From: Helichrysum umbraculigerum
Lineage: Eukaryota > Streptophyta > Magnoliopsida > Asterales > Asteraceae
Assembly: GCA_949592205.1 (NCBI GenBank)
Contig: CATIUR010000001.1
Location: 16,073,501-16,137,500 of the forward strand
Length of the DNA: 64,000 bases
Reading direction: 5' to 3'
In this document: piece after piece, positions 1 to 14,517 of the stretch
Layout of the letters: the number at the start of each line of letters is the position of its first letter
Numbering within the stretch: the stretch's first letter is position 1
Made by a program: the position numbers and the translations under genes
Notes under the pieces: model-generated
What the model saw: only the letters and a program-made list of their open reading frames with translations
Database searches by the model: none
Told to the model about the DNA's origin: nothing

Positions 1-1984
1 CTACAAAAGATCAGAGTTGCGCCAAGCTTTAGTCAAACTTCCAGTCAACATCTACAACCCGAACATCTACATCAACTAACCACAGTCTGCAAAAAGAATC
101 AACAACGAGGGATTAGCTCACGCTAAGTGAATGGAACCGTAACCGACGGTTCAACCCACTCATAACAAGTCTTACAACAAGATAAACTACAACAGTTAAA
201 ACACATAAGCACATAACGTCAAGAGGACCGGCGGTTCCTGGTATCCACCCAACCCAGAAACCACGACTACTGGGCGCAACGCCATTCCCAGTAATCAACC
301 GATAGCTTGAGTACTACCTTCACTGACTAGGCTTGTTCTCAACTATGTGTCTCAAAGAAACCTCGACAACTACACAGTAGTACCCAAACCCAACCAACAA
401 CAGTTGACCTCTGAAAACAACCATATTGCATTCACAATGCAAAAGCATACAACAACAAGCAACAGTTCACAACTGTTATCAACTAAACAACAATTCAACA
501 ACAATCACACAACAACACATATATTTAGTAATATAAACAAACAGACAAGACTGGTACCGGTACGACCAATAACAACAACCTACTGATATAAACAATCCTG
601 GTTACCCGTTGTAACCGAACCCGTTACAACTGGGTGAAACCGAGGACTACAATTCCACTCACCGAATATTTACGTCCGATCGCCAACTCAGAGGTCTTAT
701 CTTACTGAGTGGCCGTCCGCTTATCTGGAAACAACAATAACACCAAGTCAGTAAACGTTCAACACTTATCGCGAATACTTATATCAAAATCTCATATCAA
801 TCACAATATTATCCACATCATAATCATCATTCAAACATAATATCATTTAACACCTCATTCAACTAACTCAAGCCATAGAATATGATAATTATTAATCTAA
901 CAATGAATCATACAAAATTAAAACACTTTTGCTGGAAAACCCCATGAAGCCGCCGGCTTGGGCAGGGAAGCCGCCGGCTTGACTGGGAAGCCGCCGGCTT
1001 GGCACCCTGACCCGCCGGGTGAATTAACATTTTCAGCATCAGAACTTAATTGAGTTTTAAGAACTACAGAGGCCGCCGGTTATGGTCCTCAACCCGCCGG
1101 CTTAAGACCATTAGCCGCCGGCTAGGTGTTTCCACCCGCCGGTTTCCCCTCGACAAAAGCACGACCCGCCGGCTGGCCACCATTACCCGCCGGCTTGATC
1201 ATCAGACAGAGCACCAGCAGAAACAGCAAACAACTTACGGGCTTTAACACCCAAAACTCAAATCTACACTTCTATACTTCGATTATTCACAATAAAAACG
1301 ACATATAAACTTACACTAACATACACCAACATCAAACAACCTATTTAACATCATATTCCATCATGCAATCATCATTTATATCTCTAAAATCACCAAACCC
1401 TAACTACTAACTCAAATGAAGAACACTAAACATTTCTACCATTCAATCATCATATAATCAGTTAACTATAACATATTATCATCCTATAATCTTGTTACAA
1501 CCACTTTCTAGTATCAATTTCATATAAACTCTAATAATCATTTTTAATCCTCAAGAATATCTAAAATGGAGAACACTTACAAAGAGATGGGAAGATAAAG
1601 ATGATAACAAGATGATTACAAACTCCTTTCAAGAAGTTTGAATCCACAAACATAAGTTTAATCCTTTGATTTTGCTTTGAAGAATTGAGAGAGTGTAAAG
1701 GAAATGAAATAGGATAGTTAGGTGATAATGATCCAGATACTTCCACCGCCCCATCTTTTATTATGTGTAAATATTATACCCGTTCCTAACCTATTGTCTG
1801 GAACCCGAAAGTACCCGTAAGTCAAAGTACTTTTATTTTACCGTCAACTTTAACTTTTTAAAACAAACAATAATTTATTAGTCACTATAAAAACTGAGGC
1901 TCTTTTACTTGTTTATTTTTCAAATAAACCAATCAAACTTATTAAAATACAATTTATTTCCAGGTCCAGAAACAGGATGTTATA
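1..1984 (-). mobile_element. Old LTR (minus strand), cut by window edge
   Basis: Read on the minus strand, this stretch begins TATAACATCC at 1984 and follows the young LTR at 17167-19226 block by block. The shared blocks are the TATAACATCC start, the segment 'ttcgggttccagacaatag', the GC-rich palindrome array, and an end region resembling the last 300 bases of the young LTR. It is therefore a diverged relative of that LTR family. The bases just beyond 1984 are not a polypurine tract, so this is a 5' LTR or a solo LTR whose remainder lies left of the window. It has no coding content; the short open frames inside are chance. Confidence 0.75.
951..1198. repeat. Array of about ten CCGCCGG palindromes
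   Basis: Ten copies of CCGCCGG lie in 250 bases, most inside AAGCCG-C-CGGCTT-type or ACCCG-C-CGGGT-type palindromes separated by unrelated AT-richer spacers. The array is in the LTR at 1-1984, at about the same relative position as the matching array in the LTR at 17167. Confidence 0.85.
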
Positions 1985-2186
1985 CTAAGCCACTTAACTA
2001 TAGACTTCAAACACAACCTACTTTGGAGACATGCTAAAACCACAACTATGAAACTCCTCCTTGATACCTACAGAAAATGAATTGTGGTATGAAACTCCTC
2101 GTTCACATAATTAGATGTCAGATGTTCAATCCTTGTCATCGTCTTCCTTTAACCACAAGTTACATCTCATTTTAACTGTGGGGACG

Positions 2187-2476
2187 TTTCAGATGATCGG
2201 TTTCCAACTTTTAAGAATGAAACATACAATGGGTTTTGCTAACGTGTGCCGCCGTGATACACGTTAAGGTGCATTTAATAAAGTCGAAACTTCCTTAAAT
2301 ATCGACATTTACATTTAATATACCTATTAATTAAATCTAATATTTTTCTTTACAAATCATGTATTTAAAGAAATTTTGACTTCATTAAATGCAGCTTAAC
2401 GTGTGTCACGGCGGCATACGTTAGCAAAACCAATTTTATGTTCCATTCTTAAAAGTTGGAAACCGATCATCTGAAA
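2187..2476. mobile_element. MITE-like inverted repeat (hairpin)
   Basis: The left arm (from 2187, TTTCAGATGATCGG) and right arm (ending CCGATCATCTGAAA at 2476) are inverted copies over roughly 105 bases, with a loop of about 80 bases. An inner block beginning GGGTTTTGCTAACGTG and ending in CGTTAGCAAAACC is also inverted and recurs as a half copy at 2918. Long terminal inverted repeats without a gene suggest a Mutator-type MITE, but I could not see a 9-bp target duplication. It lies about 1.3 kb upstream of the GATL start. Confidence 0.75.
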
Positions 2477-2917
2477 TGTTGTTTTTATGATTTCTACCCA
2501 TTGATTCGCCTTAAGCGTTAATATTTTGTGTTGGATTCTAATGACAAGGTCCTTCTTAGATTGTTGTATCTTCGTTCAGTTCAGTTACTAAGGTTAAGTT
2601 GATTTGATCTAAGTATTAGCGCCATTTAATTGAAAATTGAATTTTATCTTCGTTGTCTTATCTTTAGGGTCACCTTATATGTTTTGTTGAAGTGTTACAT
2701 TTTATTTACGTGTACTTTTATTATTACCTTTAAAAATTTTGTACAGTTGAGATGACAAATTATATATTTTGTACACAACAAAGGAAATACAATAGTTAAA
2801 CGAATTCAAACATTTTTAGGAAAATTCCAAGTGTTAAGAAATGCAATTGCTCTTATTTGGGTCGTTAACATAAATGCCATATTTGTTTTTGGTATGAGTC
2901 GTTAATGTATATATGTT

Positions 2918-2988
2918 GGGTTTTGCTAGCGTTTGCTCCGGTAACATATAGTAAGGTGCATTTAATAAAGTCGAAACTTCCTTAAATT
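2918..2988 (+). repeat. Half copy of the 2230-2290 MITE end
   Basis: From GGGTTTTGCTAGCG to AAAGTCGAAACTTCC this repeats the left inner arm of the hairpin at 2187-2476 with scattered mismatches. No right arm follows, so it is a truncated copy. Confidence 0.7.
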
Positions 2989-3506
2989 CAAATCATACAA
3001 GTACGATCGCACAATCATACCAAATGATGAAAACCAGATCATGACTTACTAGTCGACGAATTATCTCAAAATTATACAACTTATTAAAAAGAAGAGTTAA
3101 TTGCATGGTTCATCCCTATGATTTACACAAAATTGTACCGTAAGTCCTAATACTTTACTTTTTGCATCGCCAGTCCAAAAACATAAAAGACATCGCACGG
3201 TTGGTTCATCCTTCAACTAAAATGACTAAGTTACCATCATTTAAATTTATACAAAAAACTATGATGCAACAACTTTTAAGTTTTTAGACAGCTAGTGCAA
3301 AAGGTGATTTATAGAGATTTACAGTGCAATTTTATGTAAAGAATCTGAACGAACCAATTGACTCTAGAATAAATTATGTAATTCTAACTTATAAAAAAAC
3401 AACTCAATTAACAAATACCAAATCAAATACCGAATAATTCAAAATCACATGATCATAGATTTAAAAAATGACGTCAGCATTTGTAAGTAGGTTACGTTTT
3501 ATGGTT

Positions 3507-3515
3507 GCATAAATA
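3507..3515 (+). promoter_or_regulatory. Possible TATA box of the GATL gene
   Basis: GCATAAATA sits about 280 bases before the chosen ATG and is followed by a CT-rich leader with a short TCTA repeat (about 3700-3717). This fits a plant TATA box plus 5' leader but is only a sequence match. Confidence 0.35.
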
Positions 3516-3796
3516 CCATATGAATGCACACAATCATGGAATAATCTTTTTTTATTTCATAACCACCAAACCAACTGTATTTTCACGATAACAATCTCAC
3601 GCGCCATTCAGTCGCGTTAACTCATCCATCTCCCACCGAAAAACCCAGAGAGAGAAAACAACAAACCCAGCTATACATACACACACCATCTGGCATCTGT
3701 ATCTATCTATCTATCTATATGTACATTTCTCTCTCTCTCATCACCAAAAAACACACACTCTCGTCTTTGACTAATTTTTTACATTTCTCATCAGAA

Positions 3797-4942
3797 ATGA
3801 TTGATTCTATTCATTTTTACGTAATCTTTCTTTTATTCTTACATCTCCCATTAACCTGCATCGGAATCCGTTCTTTTCCGGCCACCGGAGACTCCATTTC
3901 ATTCATTTCCGATGATTTTTTAGCATTTCAAGAAGCCCCGGAATATCGCAACGGCGTCGACTGCCGTTCCGACCGATCAGACACCGTACACGTGGCAATG
4001 ACTCTAGACTCGGAGTACCTACGAGGATCAATCGCCGCCGTACATTCCGTTCTCCGTCACGCATCTTGTCCGGAAAATATTTTCTTTCATTTCATAGCGG
4101 CGGAGTTTGACCCAGCTAGTCCACGTGTCCTCACGCGATTGGTCAGAAACACATTCCCTTCGTTGACTTTCAAAGTTTATATTTTCCGTGAAGATACTGT
4201 TATAAATCTGATATCGTCATCCATTCGGGTTGCGTTGGAAAACCCGTTAAACTACGCGAGGAATTATTTGGGTGATATACTTGACCCGAATGTAAACCGT
4301 GTTATTTACTTGGACACGGATGTGGTTTTAGTGGATGATATCAAGAAGTTGTGGAATATTGTTTTACAAAAGAATCGGGTTATTGGAGCTCCGGAATATT
4401 GTCACGCGAATTTTACCAATTACTTTACGGATAATTTTTGGTCCGACCCGGTAATGTCGATGACTTTTACTGGGTCAAGCAAAAACCGTCCGTGTTATTT
4501 TAACACCGGCGTAATGGTAATGGATATGAAGAAATGGCGAAAAGGGAATTTTAGGCGAAAAATAGAAAATTGGATGGAAGTACAAAGGAAAAAAAGGATT
4601 TACCAATTGGGCTCGTTACCGCCTTTTTTGTTGGTGTTTGGAGGGAACGTTGAACCGATTGATCACAGATGGAATCAACACGGGCTTGGGGGCGATAATG
4701 TGAAGGGAAGTTGTAGGGGATTGCATTCAGGCCCGGTTAGTTTGTTACATTGGAGTGGAAAAGGGAAACCATGGGTTCGATACGATGAGAAGAGACCGTG
4801 TCCGTTGGATTCTTTGTGGAAGCCTTATGATTTGTATAAAAGTATTAAGGACGAGAACGATGAGAATGAATCTCAACCATTGGATTTTGAAGTTAGCGGT
4901 AGTATTAGCGAGTTTCTTGGGTACTCGAATTATTTGATTTGA
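3797..4942 (+). CDS. GATL: Galacturonosyltransferase-like protein (GATL, GT8 family)
   Basis: The gene is intronless and encodes 381 residues from the ATG at 3797. An in-frame ATG at 3719 would add 26 residues, but the downstream start places a typical hydrophobic signal sequence ([18 protein letters not shown]) at the N-terminus, so I prefer it. The GT8 donor-binding DxD motif is seen as YLDTDVV (Asp173 and Asp175), and the family's C-terminal HWSGKGKPW motif starts near residue 318. Length and lack of introns match the GATL subgroup. In known plants, GATL and related GAUT proteins act in the Golgi or secretory path on pectin and xylan synthesis. The specific paralogue (PARVUS-like or other) and the sugar donor cannot be settled from sequence alone. 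No lesion is seen. The gene stands alone, with transposon-derived DNA on both sides. Confidence 0.93.
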   Translation: MIDSIHFYVIFLLFLHLPLTCIGIRSFPATGDSISFISDDFLAFQEAPEYRNGVDCRSDRSDTVHVAMTLDSEYLRGSIAAVHSVLRHASCPENIFFHFIAAEFDPASPRVLTRLVRNTFPSLTFKVYIFREDTVINLISSSIRVALENPLNYARNYLGDILDPNVNRVIYLDTDVVLVDDIKKLWNIVLQKNRVIGAPEYCHANFTNYFTDNFWSDPVMSMTFTGSSKNRPCYFNTGVMVMDMKKWRKGNFRRKIENWMEVQRKKRIYQLGSLPPFLLVFGGNVEPIDHRWNQHGLGGDNVKGSCRGLHSGPVSLLHWSGKGKPWVRYDEKRPCPLDSLWKPYDLYKSIKDENDENESQPLDFEVSGSISEFLGYSNYLI

Positions 4943-7239
<2,297 letters not shown>

Positions 7240-7477
7240 AACGGGTTAAAAGGATAATTTGAAGGGTATCCCTGACCCTCATACCATATTTCAATGGTAC
7301 GCGTTCGCTCCACCCGTAAGGAGCATCTACACCGGACAAATCATTTGTCCATAAATCATCCACATATGATGAGGAATGGATTTGAACCACTGACATATTG
7401 GTCACACATATGAAGTCTGGCGTTTGCGGTAGCGGGACCACATGAGCTAGATGCTCAATTGGTAACGGGTCAAGAGT
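7240..7477 (-). mobile_element. tRNA-derived SINE (minus strand)
   Basis: On the minus strand there is an A-box-like TAGCTCATGTGG (complement of 7438-7449) followed by a B-box GGTTCAAATCC (complement of 7378-7388), the internal RNA polymerase III promoter arrangement of tRNA-derived SINEs. The tail reads into GGATACCCTTCAAATTATCC. Flanking direct repeats AACGGGTTAAAAG (from 7240) and AACGGGTCAAGAG (from 7464) look like a slightly decayed target duplication. The 83-residue open frame over it is not a gene. Confidence 0.65.
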
Positions 7478-8109
7478 TCGCAATCTTCAACGCGTTTTTA
7501 TTGAAGATGTTCATTATATTAACAATGTAACTTTTGTAATATTAATACGTATTTACTACATAGATTATGTTGACTGCGAAAACAAAGTAGACATCATCTT
7601 ATTAATTAATTAATTAGTAAATATTATTTGGGTCTAAAATTACTCTATAAAATTAGAGGAAATTTAAAATAAAAAGTTTCAGATTTCATCCTTTGAGTTT
7701 TCATAATACACATAATTGGTCCCTAGATTTCATGTCACAGACTCACGGTACACAAATTTGTACTGTTCTCACAGTACAAAACATATTACCATTTTTTTTT
7801 ATGGGTTTCAGCACATAGTGACAGTGGCAGTTTGTGATTGAAGAGAATCCAATTCCCATGGAATTGTGGTCATAAACATTGCTTTCATTGTTAGATAAGC
7901 AAAGCAAGTTATCATAGAATTATGTTGGATGCAAAGATGGAGCTAAGTAACGGATATATACTAGAATATATTTTTATTAAAAATTATACAAAGGCCAAGA
8001 TATTTTAGAAATCGAAGTGATGGCTAATTACGTCCTCATGTGATGAGCTTGAAGCGATCTAACAATCATTCTTGGAATTGTCCATATTTTAAAAGTAGTG
8101 TAATAGAAA
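7478..8109. other. Intergenic, no gene seen
   Basis: AT-rich, with a short TTAA-type repeat near 7601. Nothing further is supported. Confidence 0.6.
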
Positions 8110-8300
8110 TTTGTGTGAGAATGAGGGAATCAATGATATTAAGCCATGTGTACAAAGAGAATGTTCCACATGTACAAAACCCATTTACCCCCAACATCAA
8201 TTATCTCACAAACGACAAATCGATAAATTATGAAAATTGCACCATTGAATTCAGCGTTTTCTCCTCTTCGATTTGCCGTCCCTCAAGGCATACTTTCGAG

Positions 8301-8342
<42 letters not shown>

Positions 8343-8913
8343 CATTTTTTTGGTGGGTTTCACATTTACTAACACATGTGTTAAAGTGTTGCGTTTAGGG
8401 TTAAGGGTTTAGGGGTTAGGGTTTAGGGTTTGAGGTTTGGGGTTTCTCCCCGAAACCCCAAACCTCAAACCCTAAACCCTAAACCACAAACCCTAAACCC
8501 TAAACGCTTTACAAAACTCTAAACCCTAAATCATACTAAACCCTAAACATTAAACCCTACTAAACCCTAAACCCTACTAAACTCTAAACCCTACTAAACC
8601 CTAACCTAACCCTAACCCTAAACCCTAACCCTAAACCCTAACCTTAACCACAAATTAAATGTACAACCAATCACTAATACATGTGTTACTAATTTTTAAA
8701 ACCCAACAAAAAATGGAAGAAAAAAAAAGTTGTCAAAAGTATGCCTTGAGGGACAGCAAATTGAAGAGGAGAAAATGCTGAATTTTATGGTGCAATTTTC
8801 ATGATTTTTCGACTTACTGGTTTGTGAGATATTTAATTTTTTAAAATGTGGAGGAGAGAGAATAAAGTGACACATGACATAAATATGTTGGTTCCTTCAT
8901 TCTCACTCAAAGT
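8110..8913. mobile_element. Foldback element with telomere-like core
   Basis: The outer arms 8110-8303 and about 8735-8913 are inverted copies with scattered mismatches; for example, a block containing CCCTCAAGGCATACTTT is mirrored by AAAGTATGCCTTGAGGG. Inside the arms are a T run (8304-8342) mirrored by a shorter A run, then the telomere-like block. I found no convincing target duplication. It looks like a non-autonomous foldback transposon; no protein is encoded. Confidence 0.7.
8391..8645. repeat. Head-to-head telomere-like repeats
   Basis: Degenerate TTTAGGG units (8391-8441) run into a short palindrome (ggggtttctccccgaaacccc region) and continue as CCCTAAA units (about 8464-8645). TTTAGGG is the common plant telomere repeat. 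Here the G-rich strands point toward each other, as in an end-to-end telomere fusion, but the block lies within a small foldback element. Confidence 0.9.
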
Positions 8914-9520
8914 TTAAAAATAGTTATCATAGGTTGTGCTATTGATCACTTGCGTAAGCTTAAGTTCGGGTTTTGCTAATGTGTCATTTGTTATACTTCT
9001 ATGGAGTATCATTCTTTTTATTATCGGAAATAGTTACTCCATTGTATTAAGAAACATCTTATCTGTAAAATATGCTCATATTTTTTAGGCACCCAAAGGT
9101 TTGATCTAACCTATTTCGCAAAAAGTCACAAGGTGAGAAAATAACAAAAAGAAGAATTGGAATTGGCATGATCTAATCGTACACCTGTGATGGACTTTTT
9201 ACTATAAAAAGATTTAGTGGCGCATTTAATGACACTATTTGTTAGTGAAATTGTATATAGTTGTGTGGTCTTTTAAGATGAAATGAAACTTATATAGTTA
9301 TATTATTTTACCTTTGAAGCTACATATAAAAACCTATAAGAAGTTTCAGCTCATTGTAGATTGTTAGGCCCATAGGACAACTCATTAGCATGATAAAGAA
9401 CATGGGCTTGTGCAATAGATTATGGCCCAAACTAATATTGAAAGTAGGCCCACAACGAGTCAAGTTAGTTGTGCATACTTTTTGAGAAACGAAACTTGAA
9501 TAATAATTCGACTACCCACA
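8914..9520. other. Intergenic, no gene seen
   Basis: AT-rich DNA between the foldback element and the left end of the hAT transposon. A GGGTTTTGCTAATGTG fragment near 8968 resembles the MITE end at 2230. Confidence 0.55.
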
Positions 9521-9536
9521 TAGTCGTGAACAAAAA

Positions 9537-9745
9537 AACCGAAACCGGAACCGAACCCGATTTAAAAACCGAAACCGGAACCGATTTGGAACCGGTTTTT
9601 GAATACCCGGTTCGGGTTTTACTAGTACCCGGCGGGTACCAAACCGGGTACGCCCCCATACGTTTCAAATCGGGTTGGACCCGGGTTGTACCCGAACCGG
9701 TTCCAAAAACCGGTTTTAATACCCGGTTTGTACCCGATTTTTACA
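9537..9745. repeat. Left subterminal repeats of the hAT element
   Basis: Dense copies of AACCGGAACCG, ACCCGGTT and TACCCGGCGGGTA-type words on both strands. In hAT elements such subterminal repeats are where the transposase binds; that role here is inferred. Confidence 0.75.
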
Positions 9746-9826
9746 CTAGCCGTTGTGTTTGAGCTCCTAGCCGTTTTATATCCGTTTTTTTTGCATTTTT
9801 TTACCATTTTGCCATCCTAAAACTAG

Positions 9827-9834
9827 TATAAATA
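9827..9834 (+). promoter_or_regulatory. TATA box of the hAT transposase gene
   Basis: TATAAATA lies 137 bases before the likely transposase ATG at 9964 and just inside the subterminal repeats, a normal place for the transposase promoter. Confidence 0.65.
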
Positions 9835-11029
9835 GATACCTTGGGTTTGGGTTAGTTACAACACTCAAACTCACTCATTCTAGTGAAAAAACACTCAAAA
9901 CGCTTACGATTTACATACGAAACTCTCAAAACATTACTCTCATCCTCTCAAAACGCTCTCATAATGGCAACTCAAAGTTCCTCAACTAACGATTTTGTTG
10001 GTTCGTCAAATGCGTCAAATGCACCAACCATTGTTCAAGTCTTTACAACAAAACGTAATCCGGAGATTTGGTGTAACTTTGACAAAGTTTTGTTGTCGGA
10101 TGGTTCGACTAAAGCACATTGTAAACGATGTGGGAGTTTTTTAAAAGCCGACTCCAACTCAACTTTGAGCAAACATACTTTAAAGTATTGTAATGCAAAC
10201 AAAACTAATCCGGAGGAGGGTCAAGCAACCATGTCACGGGATGGAGGTATTTTCACATACCAAGCGGATCGTTGTCGAGAAGCATTTGCCGGCTTTGTGA
10301 TTCAAGAAGCTTTGCCGTTCAACCACTTCGACAACCCTCGGCTTACTAAGGTTATTCAAAATACTCTTCAACCCCGATATAATCATGTATCACGTCTTAC
10401 TCTTAGACGTGATGCACTTAAATTGTGGAAAAATGCTAAAATTCAACTAATAACCGGTTTTAAAAACTTAACTACAAGTGTATCACTAACAACCGATGTT
10501 TGGTCGGCTCCTCATGGTTTGCCCGGTTCGTACCTTTGTGTTACCGCACATTGGGTTGATCCCTCAACTTGGCAAATGATGAAACGTACCATTGCTTTTG
10601 AAGACTTTGAGTATCCTCACACGGGTCAAAATTTATTTTGCATGTTACGGGATGTAATGAAAATGTTTAAATTAGAACAAAAGATTTTTTCTATCTCGTT
10701 TGATAATGCGAGGAATAACACAAACGCCGTTCAAAAATTAATACTAAAATACAACCCACCTTTGAAAGGCATTTTCTACCATAGTAGATGTGTTGCACAC
10801 ATAATTAACTTGGTTGTGCAAGACGGGTTAGCGGTTCAACAAATAAGTGAAGTAAAAGACGCGTATAAAAACATGTTGCAAGATATATTTTGTAAGGGTA
10901 AGACTAGATACAAACTTTATATGAAATTGTGTAAGGATACGGAGAACATTTTTTTAACCCCTAATTGGGACATGCCCGTAAGATGGAATTCGACATACAA
11001 CATGTTTGTATGTGGTTTACGCCAACGTG

Positions 11030-13460
11030 TGTGACAACCGTCAATTTAGGACTAGAATTTAGTGCCTAATCGAGCTTTATTACATGTAATTAGTTCTGTG
11101 TTAAGCTAATTAATGTATCAACTATTATATATATTGTTGAATATATATATCTACAATTATACGATTTGTTTAAATCGTACGAGTTTCAAATCGAATGAAC
11201 TTCGATACATTAAATACGGACGTTGGTGAACAATTTATTTAAGTAATACAAGGATGATTAATAACGTTATCGTATTTAAAAATATTATGTCAATAATATT
11301 TCATATCCAGATTTTTATCAAACAATTAATATTGACGCGAATCTAAATGTAACTTCGCAAACGAAACGAGACAATCCACCTTTTCTAATATAATTATTAA
11401 ATAGTTAGTAAAATACTTCAACAAAAATACTGAATAATTATTCGTATTTTAAAACGTATATTAAAACCGTAAAATAAATATATAACGTTTGAACGACGGA
11501 GAAAACGAACACCGCACGGAGCGCGGAGGCACAGGCTGAGAGTTGGAACTCCCACCTATACCACCTCCACTTTCCCTTTTTCTTTCTTTTCTCATTTCTT
11601 TTCTCTCTCTCATTTCTTATTTCTCTCTAATCACCACCATTCTCATCACCACCAAAATCACAAAATAAACATACTAAACAACCTCGGATCTTCAAGCCCC
11701 TTTGGAAATAAACGACCACCTAGCGACGATCTACAATCCTACCTTTCCGGAATTTCATTTCGGCGATTTGTAAGTTTCCGACACAACTCCGAAAACTCTC
11801 GTTTTTAAGTTTTATAACTTGCTAGTTGTTTGTATAACCTTGTAATGTCCTAAAATGGGTTGGGTAAAAATATTATGCCGATCGATGGCCGGAAAACGCG
11901 TTTTTGGAGTTGAAACTCCGATCAGACCCCGTACGTCGCATTTGGCCTGGAGCAAATGCGACGCAGCGACCTACGTCGCACTATATCCCCAACGTCGCAT
12001 ATAGCGACGTAGCGACTTACGTCGCACAAATCCTCAACGTCGCATATAGCGACGCAGCACTCTACGTCGCATTGAATTGCGGATGTCGCACTTAGCGACG
12101 TAAACCCCAACGTCGCAGAAATCAACTACGTCGCCTATAGCGACGCCACGCACAACGTCGCATTAAATTGCGAACGTCGCACATAGCGACGCCGTGCCCA
12201 ACGTCGCAGTCCGGATCTGCGACGTCGCACCCAACGTCGCAGGCTACGTCGCACAAAACAGAATCTTCAAACCTCAAAATTTTCAAAGTCAAATTTTACT
12301 GTAGCAATTCACTGTAGCAACAATATAATAACATTTTAGAACTATCGTTACAACCGTTACCAACGGGCCGTACACATTTTCAAATACACAATTAAATCAA
12401 CTAAGTCATAGTATCTTAGACAATTCAATCAAACAAGTCGTTGTAACTTGTATCAACTTATTCAAACAAGTCGTAGTAACTTGTAATAAAACAATCAACC
12501 AAATCGGGGTAATTTGGACATTAAGTTAGACAAACAATTCAAATGGTAGTCTTTCGGGATACCAATACAATTAATGACAATTTAAGTGTCGTGGACACAT
12601 TCAGGTTTCAAGCCTTTGGACACCAACTCACAGCTAATTACTTCAAGTTTATTAAGTTAAACACTTCAAGAACCAGGTGAGTTTCATAGCCCCATTTTCA
12701 CTGCTTTACAACCAGGGGTGTGATATTACTACTCGATTTTGTTTTACAAGTAGAACGCAAGTGCCAAACTTCAAATACTACATGAGTTTCAAGCTAATCA
12801 ATTTAAAGTCCTCCATAAGCATAGTCTCTAGTATTTTATAGCGTGAATGTTAGTATATGATATCATATGGGATTGACAATCCTCATCCGGGTTAGCACGC
12901 ACTAACCGGTCAAACGGATGTATTAGCATTTGGGAAGACGAGTGTGGATTAGACACTCGTAGGAGGCATTTCAAGTTAGGTTTCCTTAATTGGGCCTGAC
13001 AAATCAAGTTAAGCTCAGACTATGTGCTCATGGACAGTATAACTTTTATTTTGCTTAATTGCATTTTAAATTCAATATAAATCTTGCGGTTCTGACAACT
13101 ATACATTGACATACAAACCTGTGAGCTCACCAGCGTTTTCGCTGACCCATTTTAGTATTTATCACAGGTACCCAGCAGTAGGTTGGCTGCACAAGCAGGG
13201 ATTATTAGCTCGAGTCAGCATACATACAACTTAGAGATTTGGTTGCATTATTATATTTTGTAAAAGTAATTATGCCATGTAATCTCTCAATTTCAGGAAC
13301 CGAGCTAATGTAACAATATTTTGATATAAACATTTACTTTATCTATACAAGTTTAAAACGACGCATATAGTGGTCGTTCATTATATCTTATGTGCTTTGT
13401 ATATTGATTAGTGACACCCAAATCAAGCTTCCGCAAATCATTAAATTTGGGGGTGTCACA
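11030..13460 (+). mobile_element. Solo LTR inside the hAT transposase gene
   Basis: The LTR begins TGTGACAACC and ends GGGTGTCACA, which are perfect 7-base inverted termini, and is flanked by ACGTG at 11025-11029 and 13461-13465. Its start (rich in GGACTAGAATTTAGTGCC) and end (CTTCCGCAAATC before GGGGGTGTCACA) match the Gypsy LTRs at 35432 and 43549, so it belongs to a related family. No internal region or second LTR is present, so it is the product of LTR-LTR recombination. A CT-rich leader lies at about 11560-11650. Confidence 0.95.
11920..12255. repeat. ACGTCGC palindrome array in the solo LTR
   Basis: About twenty copies of ACGTCGCA / TGCGACGT words are spaced 10-25 bases apart, many reading as the palindrome GCGACGTCGC. 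The same word dominates the matching part of the Gypsy LTRs at 36865-37130 and 44975-45250. Confidence 0.9.
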
Positions 13461-14517
13461 ACGTGAGACTTTACAAGCTTTTCATTTTCAACTTGTCCAA
13501 AGGGGTTATGCTATAAACGAATTTCCAAGCGGATCTTGGGATGTTATTGAAAAGATAACCGAATTGCTCAAACTTTTTAAAACCGCAACTACTTTGTTAT
13601 CGGGTGTTTATTATCCCACGATTCACTTGGTACTTAAGCAAATTTTTTTAATGTGTTCAAAACTAAGCGAATACGAATTTATTGATACTTTATACGCACA
13701 AATGGTGGCTCCCATGAAAGAAAAACTAAGAAAATATTTTAAAGAAATGCCACCGATAATTAGTTGTGCCGCCGCAATAAACCCATGCTTAAACGTTTCC
13801 GGGGTGGAATTGCTTATCGATAACATTTGTAACGATTTGGAATTGAATGACGAGGACCCATTTTTTTCACAAAATACAAAAAAACATTTTAACAAATGCT
13901 TTCAAGATTTATTTACTCATTATTTTCAATTATATGGTTCAACAAATCCTTCTTCTAGTTCGGCTTCCACAATGTTTGGTTCATCTTCCTCGCGCGATCC
14001 AATGCTTAACTTATATAATAGTTTAAGACAAGAAAACCATAAACGGGCAAGGGGTGAAGGTAATCAAACGAACACTAGTGAATATGGGAGGTATACCGGA
14101 ACCGATTTTTTAAACACTATACAACCCGATGAATTCGCACAATTTGATATTTTGGCTTGGTGGAAAGGGAGGGAATCTCAATTTCCCGTTCTAACCATCA
14201 TGGCCCGAGATTTACTAACCCTCCAAGCTTCTACGGTAGCTTCGGAATCCGCTTTTTCTCTTAGTGGCAGGGTACTATCTATACGAAGAACAAGACTCAC
14301 ACCGGCCTCATTAGAGATGTGCATTTGCTTGAAGGATCACTTAGACGCCGCGGAACGTATACAACACATTTCTAGTCTTGAAGGTGAAATGGAATATGAA
14401 GGAGATATACACGATATCGAGGTGCAATCGGGTATGGCAATATCACTCTCCGATGAAGAAATTGCTCTTGATGACGCTTCGCGAGAGGCTAACACCGATG
14501 AAGATTACGACCTTTGA

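Larger units (their letters stand above)
1985..3506. other. Intergenic, no gene seen
   Basis: Apart from the hairpin at 2187-2476 and the half copy at 2918-2988, which have their own entries, this AT-rich DNA has no supported gene. It ends in the presumed promoter of the GATL gene. Confidence 0.7.
9964..14517 (+). pseudogene. hAT transposase, intact frame split by a solo LTR
   Basis: The coding parts are 9964-11029 and 13466-14517; together they make 706 codons including stop with no other lesion. The start at 9964 gives MATQSSSTNDF; an in-frame ATG at 9883 is possible. Domains in order: a BED-type zinc finger in about the first 85 residues (HCKRCG with a following H and C), an RNase-H-like core with TTDVWSAP and SFDNARNN aspartate motifs, the CVAHIINLVVQDG Cys-His segment, a plant RNase-H-like hAT insertion region, and the hAT C-terminal dimerisation segment with ASESAFSLSGR and RRTRLTP. 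This is the RICESLEEPER-like class. The solo LTR interrupts it after an LRQR stretch with ACGTG duplicated on each side. As it stands the gene cannot make a full protein. It would cut and reinsert the element at its terminal repeats. Confidence 0.93.

Noticed and set aside
347..586. 79-codon frame rich in Asn and Thr
   Set aside because: It lies within an LTR and is low-complexity, with no conserved motif; a chance frame.
951..1198. CRISPR array
   Set aside because: The repeats are only 7-13 bases, palindromic and unevenly spaced, in a plant LTR; no cas genes.
8282..8645. True telomere end of a chromosome
   Set aside because: Repeats are degenerate, run head-to-head, and ordinary sequence continues on both sides.
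11904..12125. Open frames on both strands in the ACGTCGC array
   Set aside because: The repeated GC-rich word keeps frames open by composition only.
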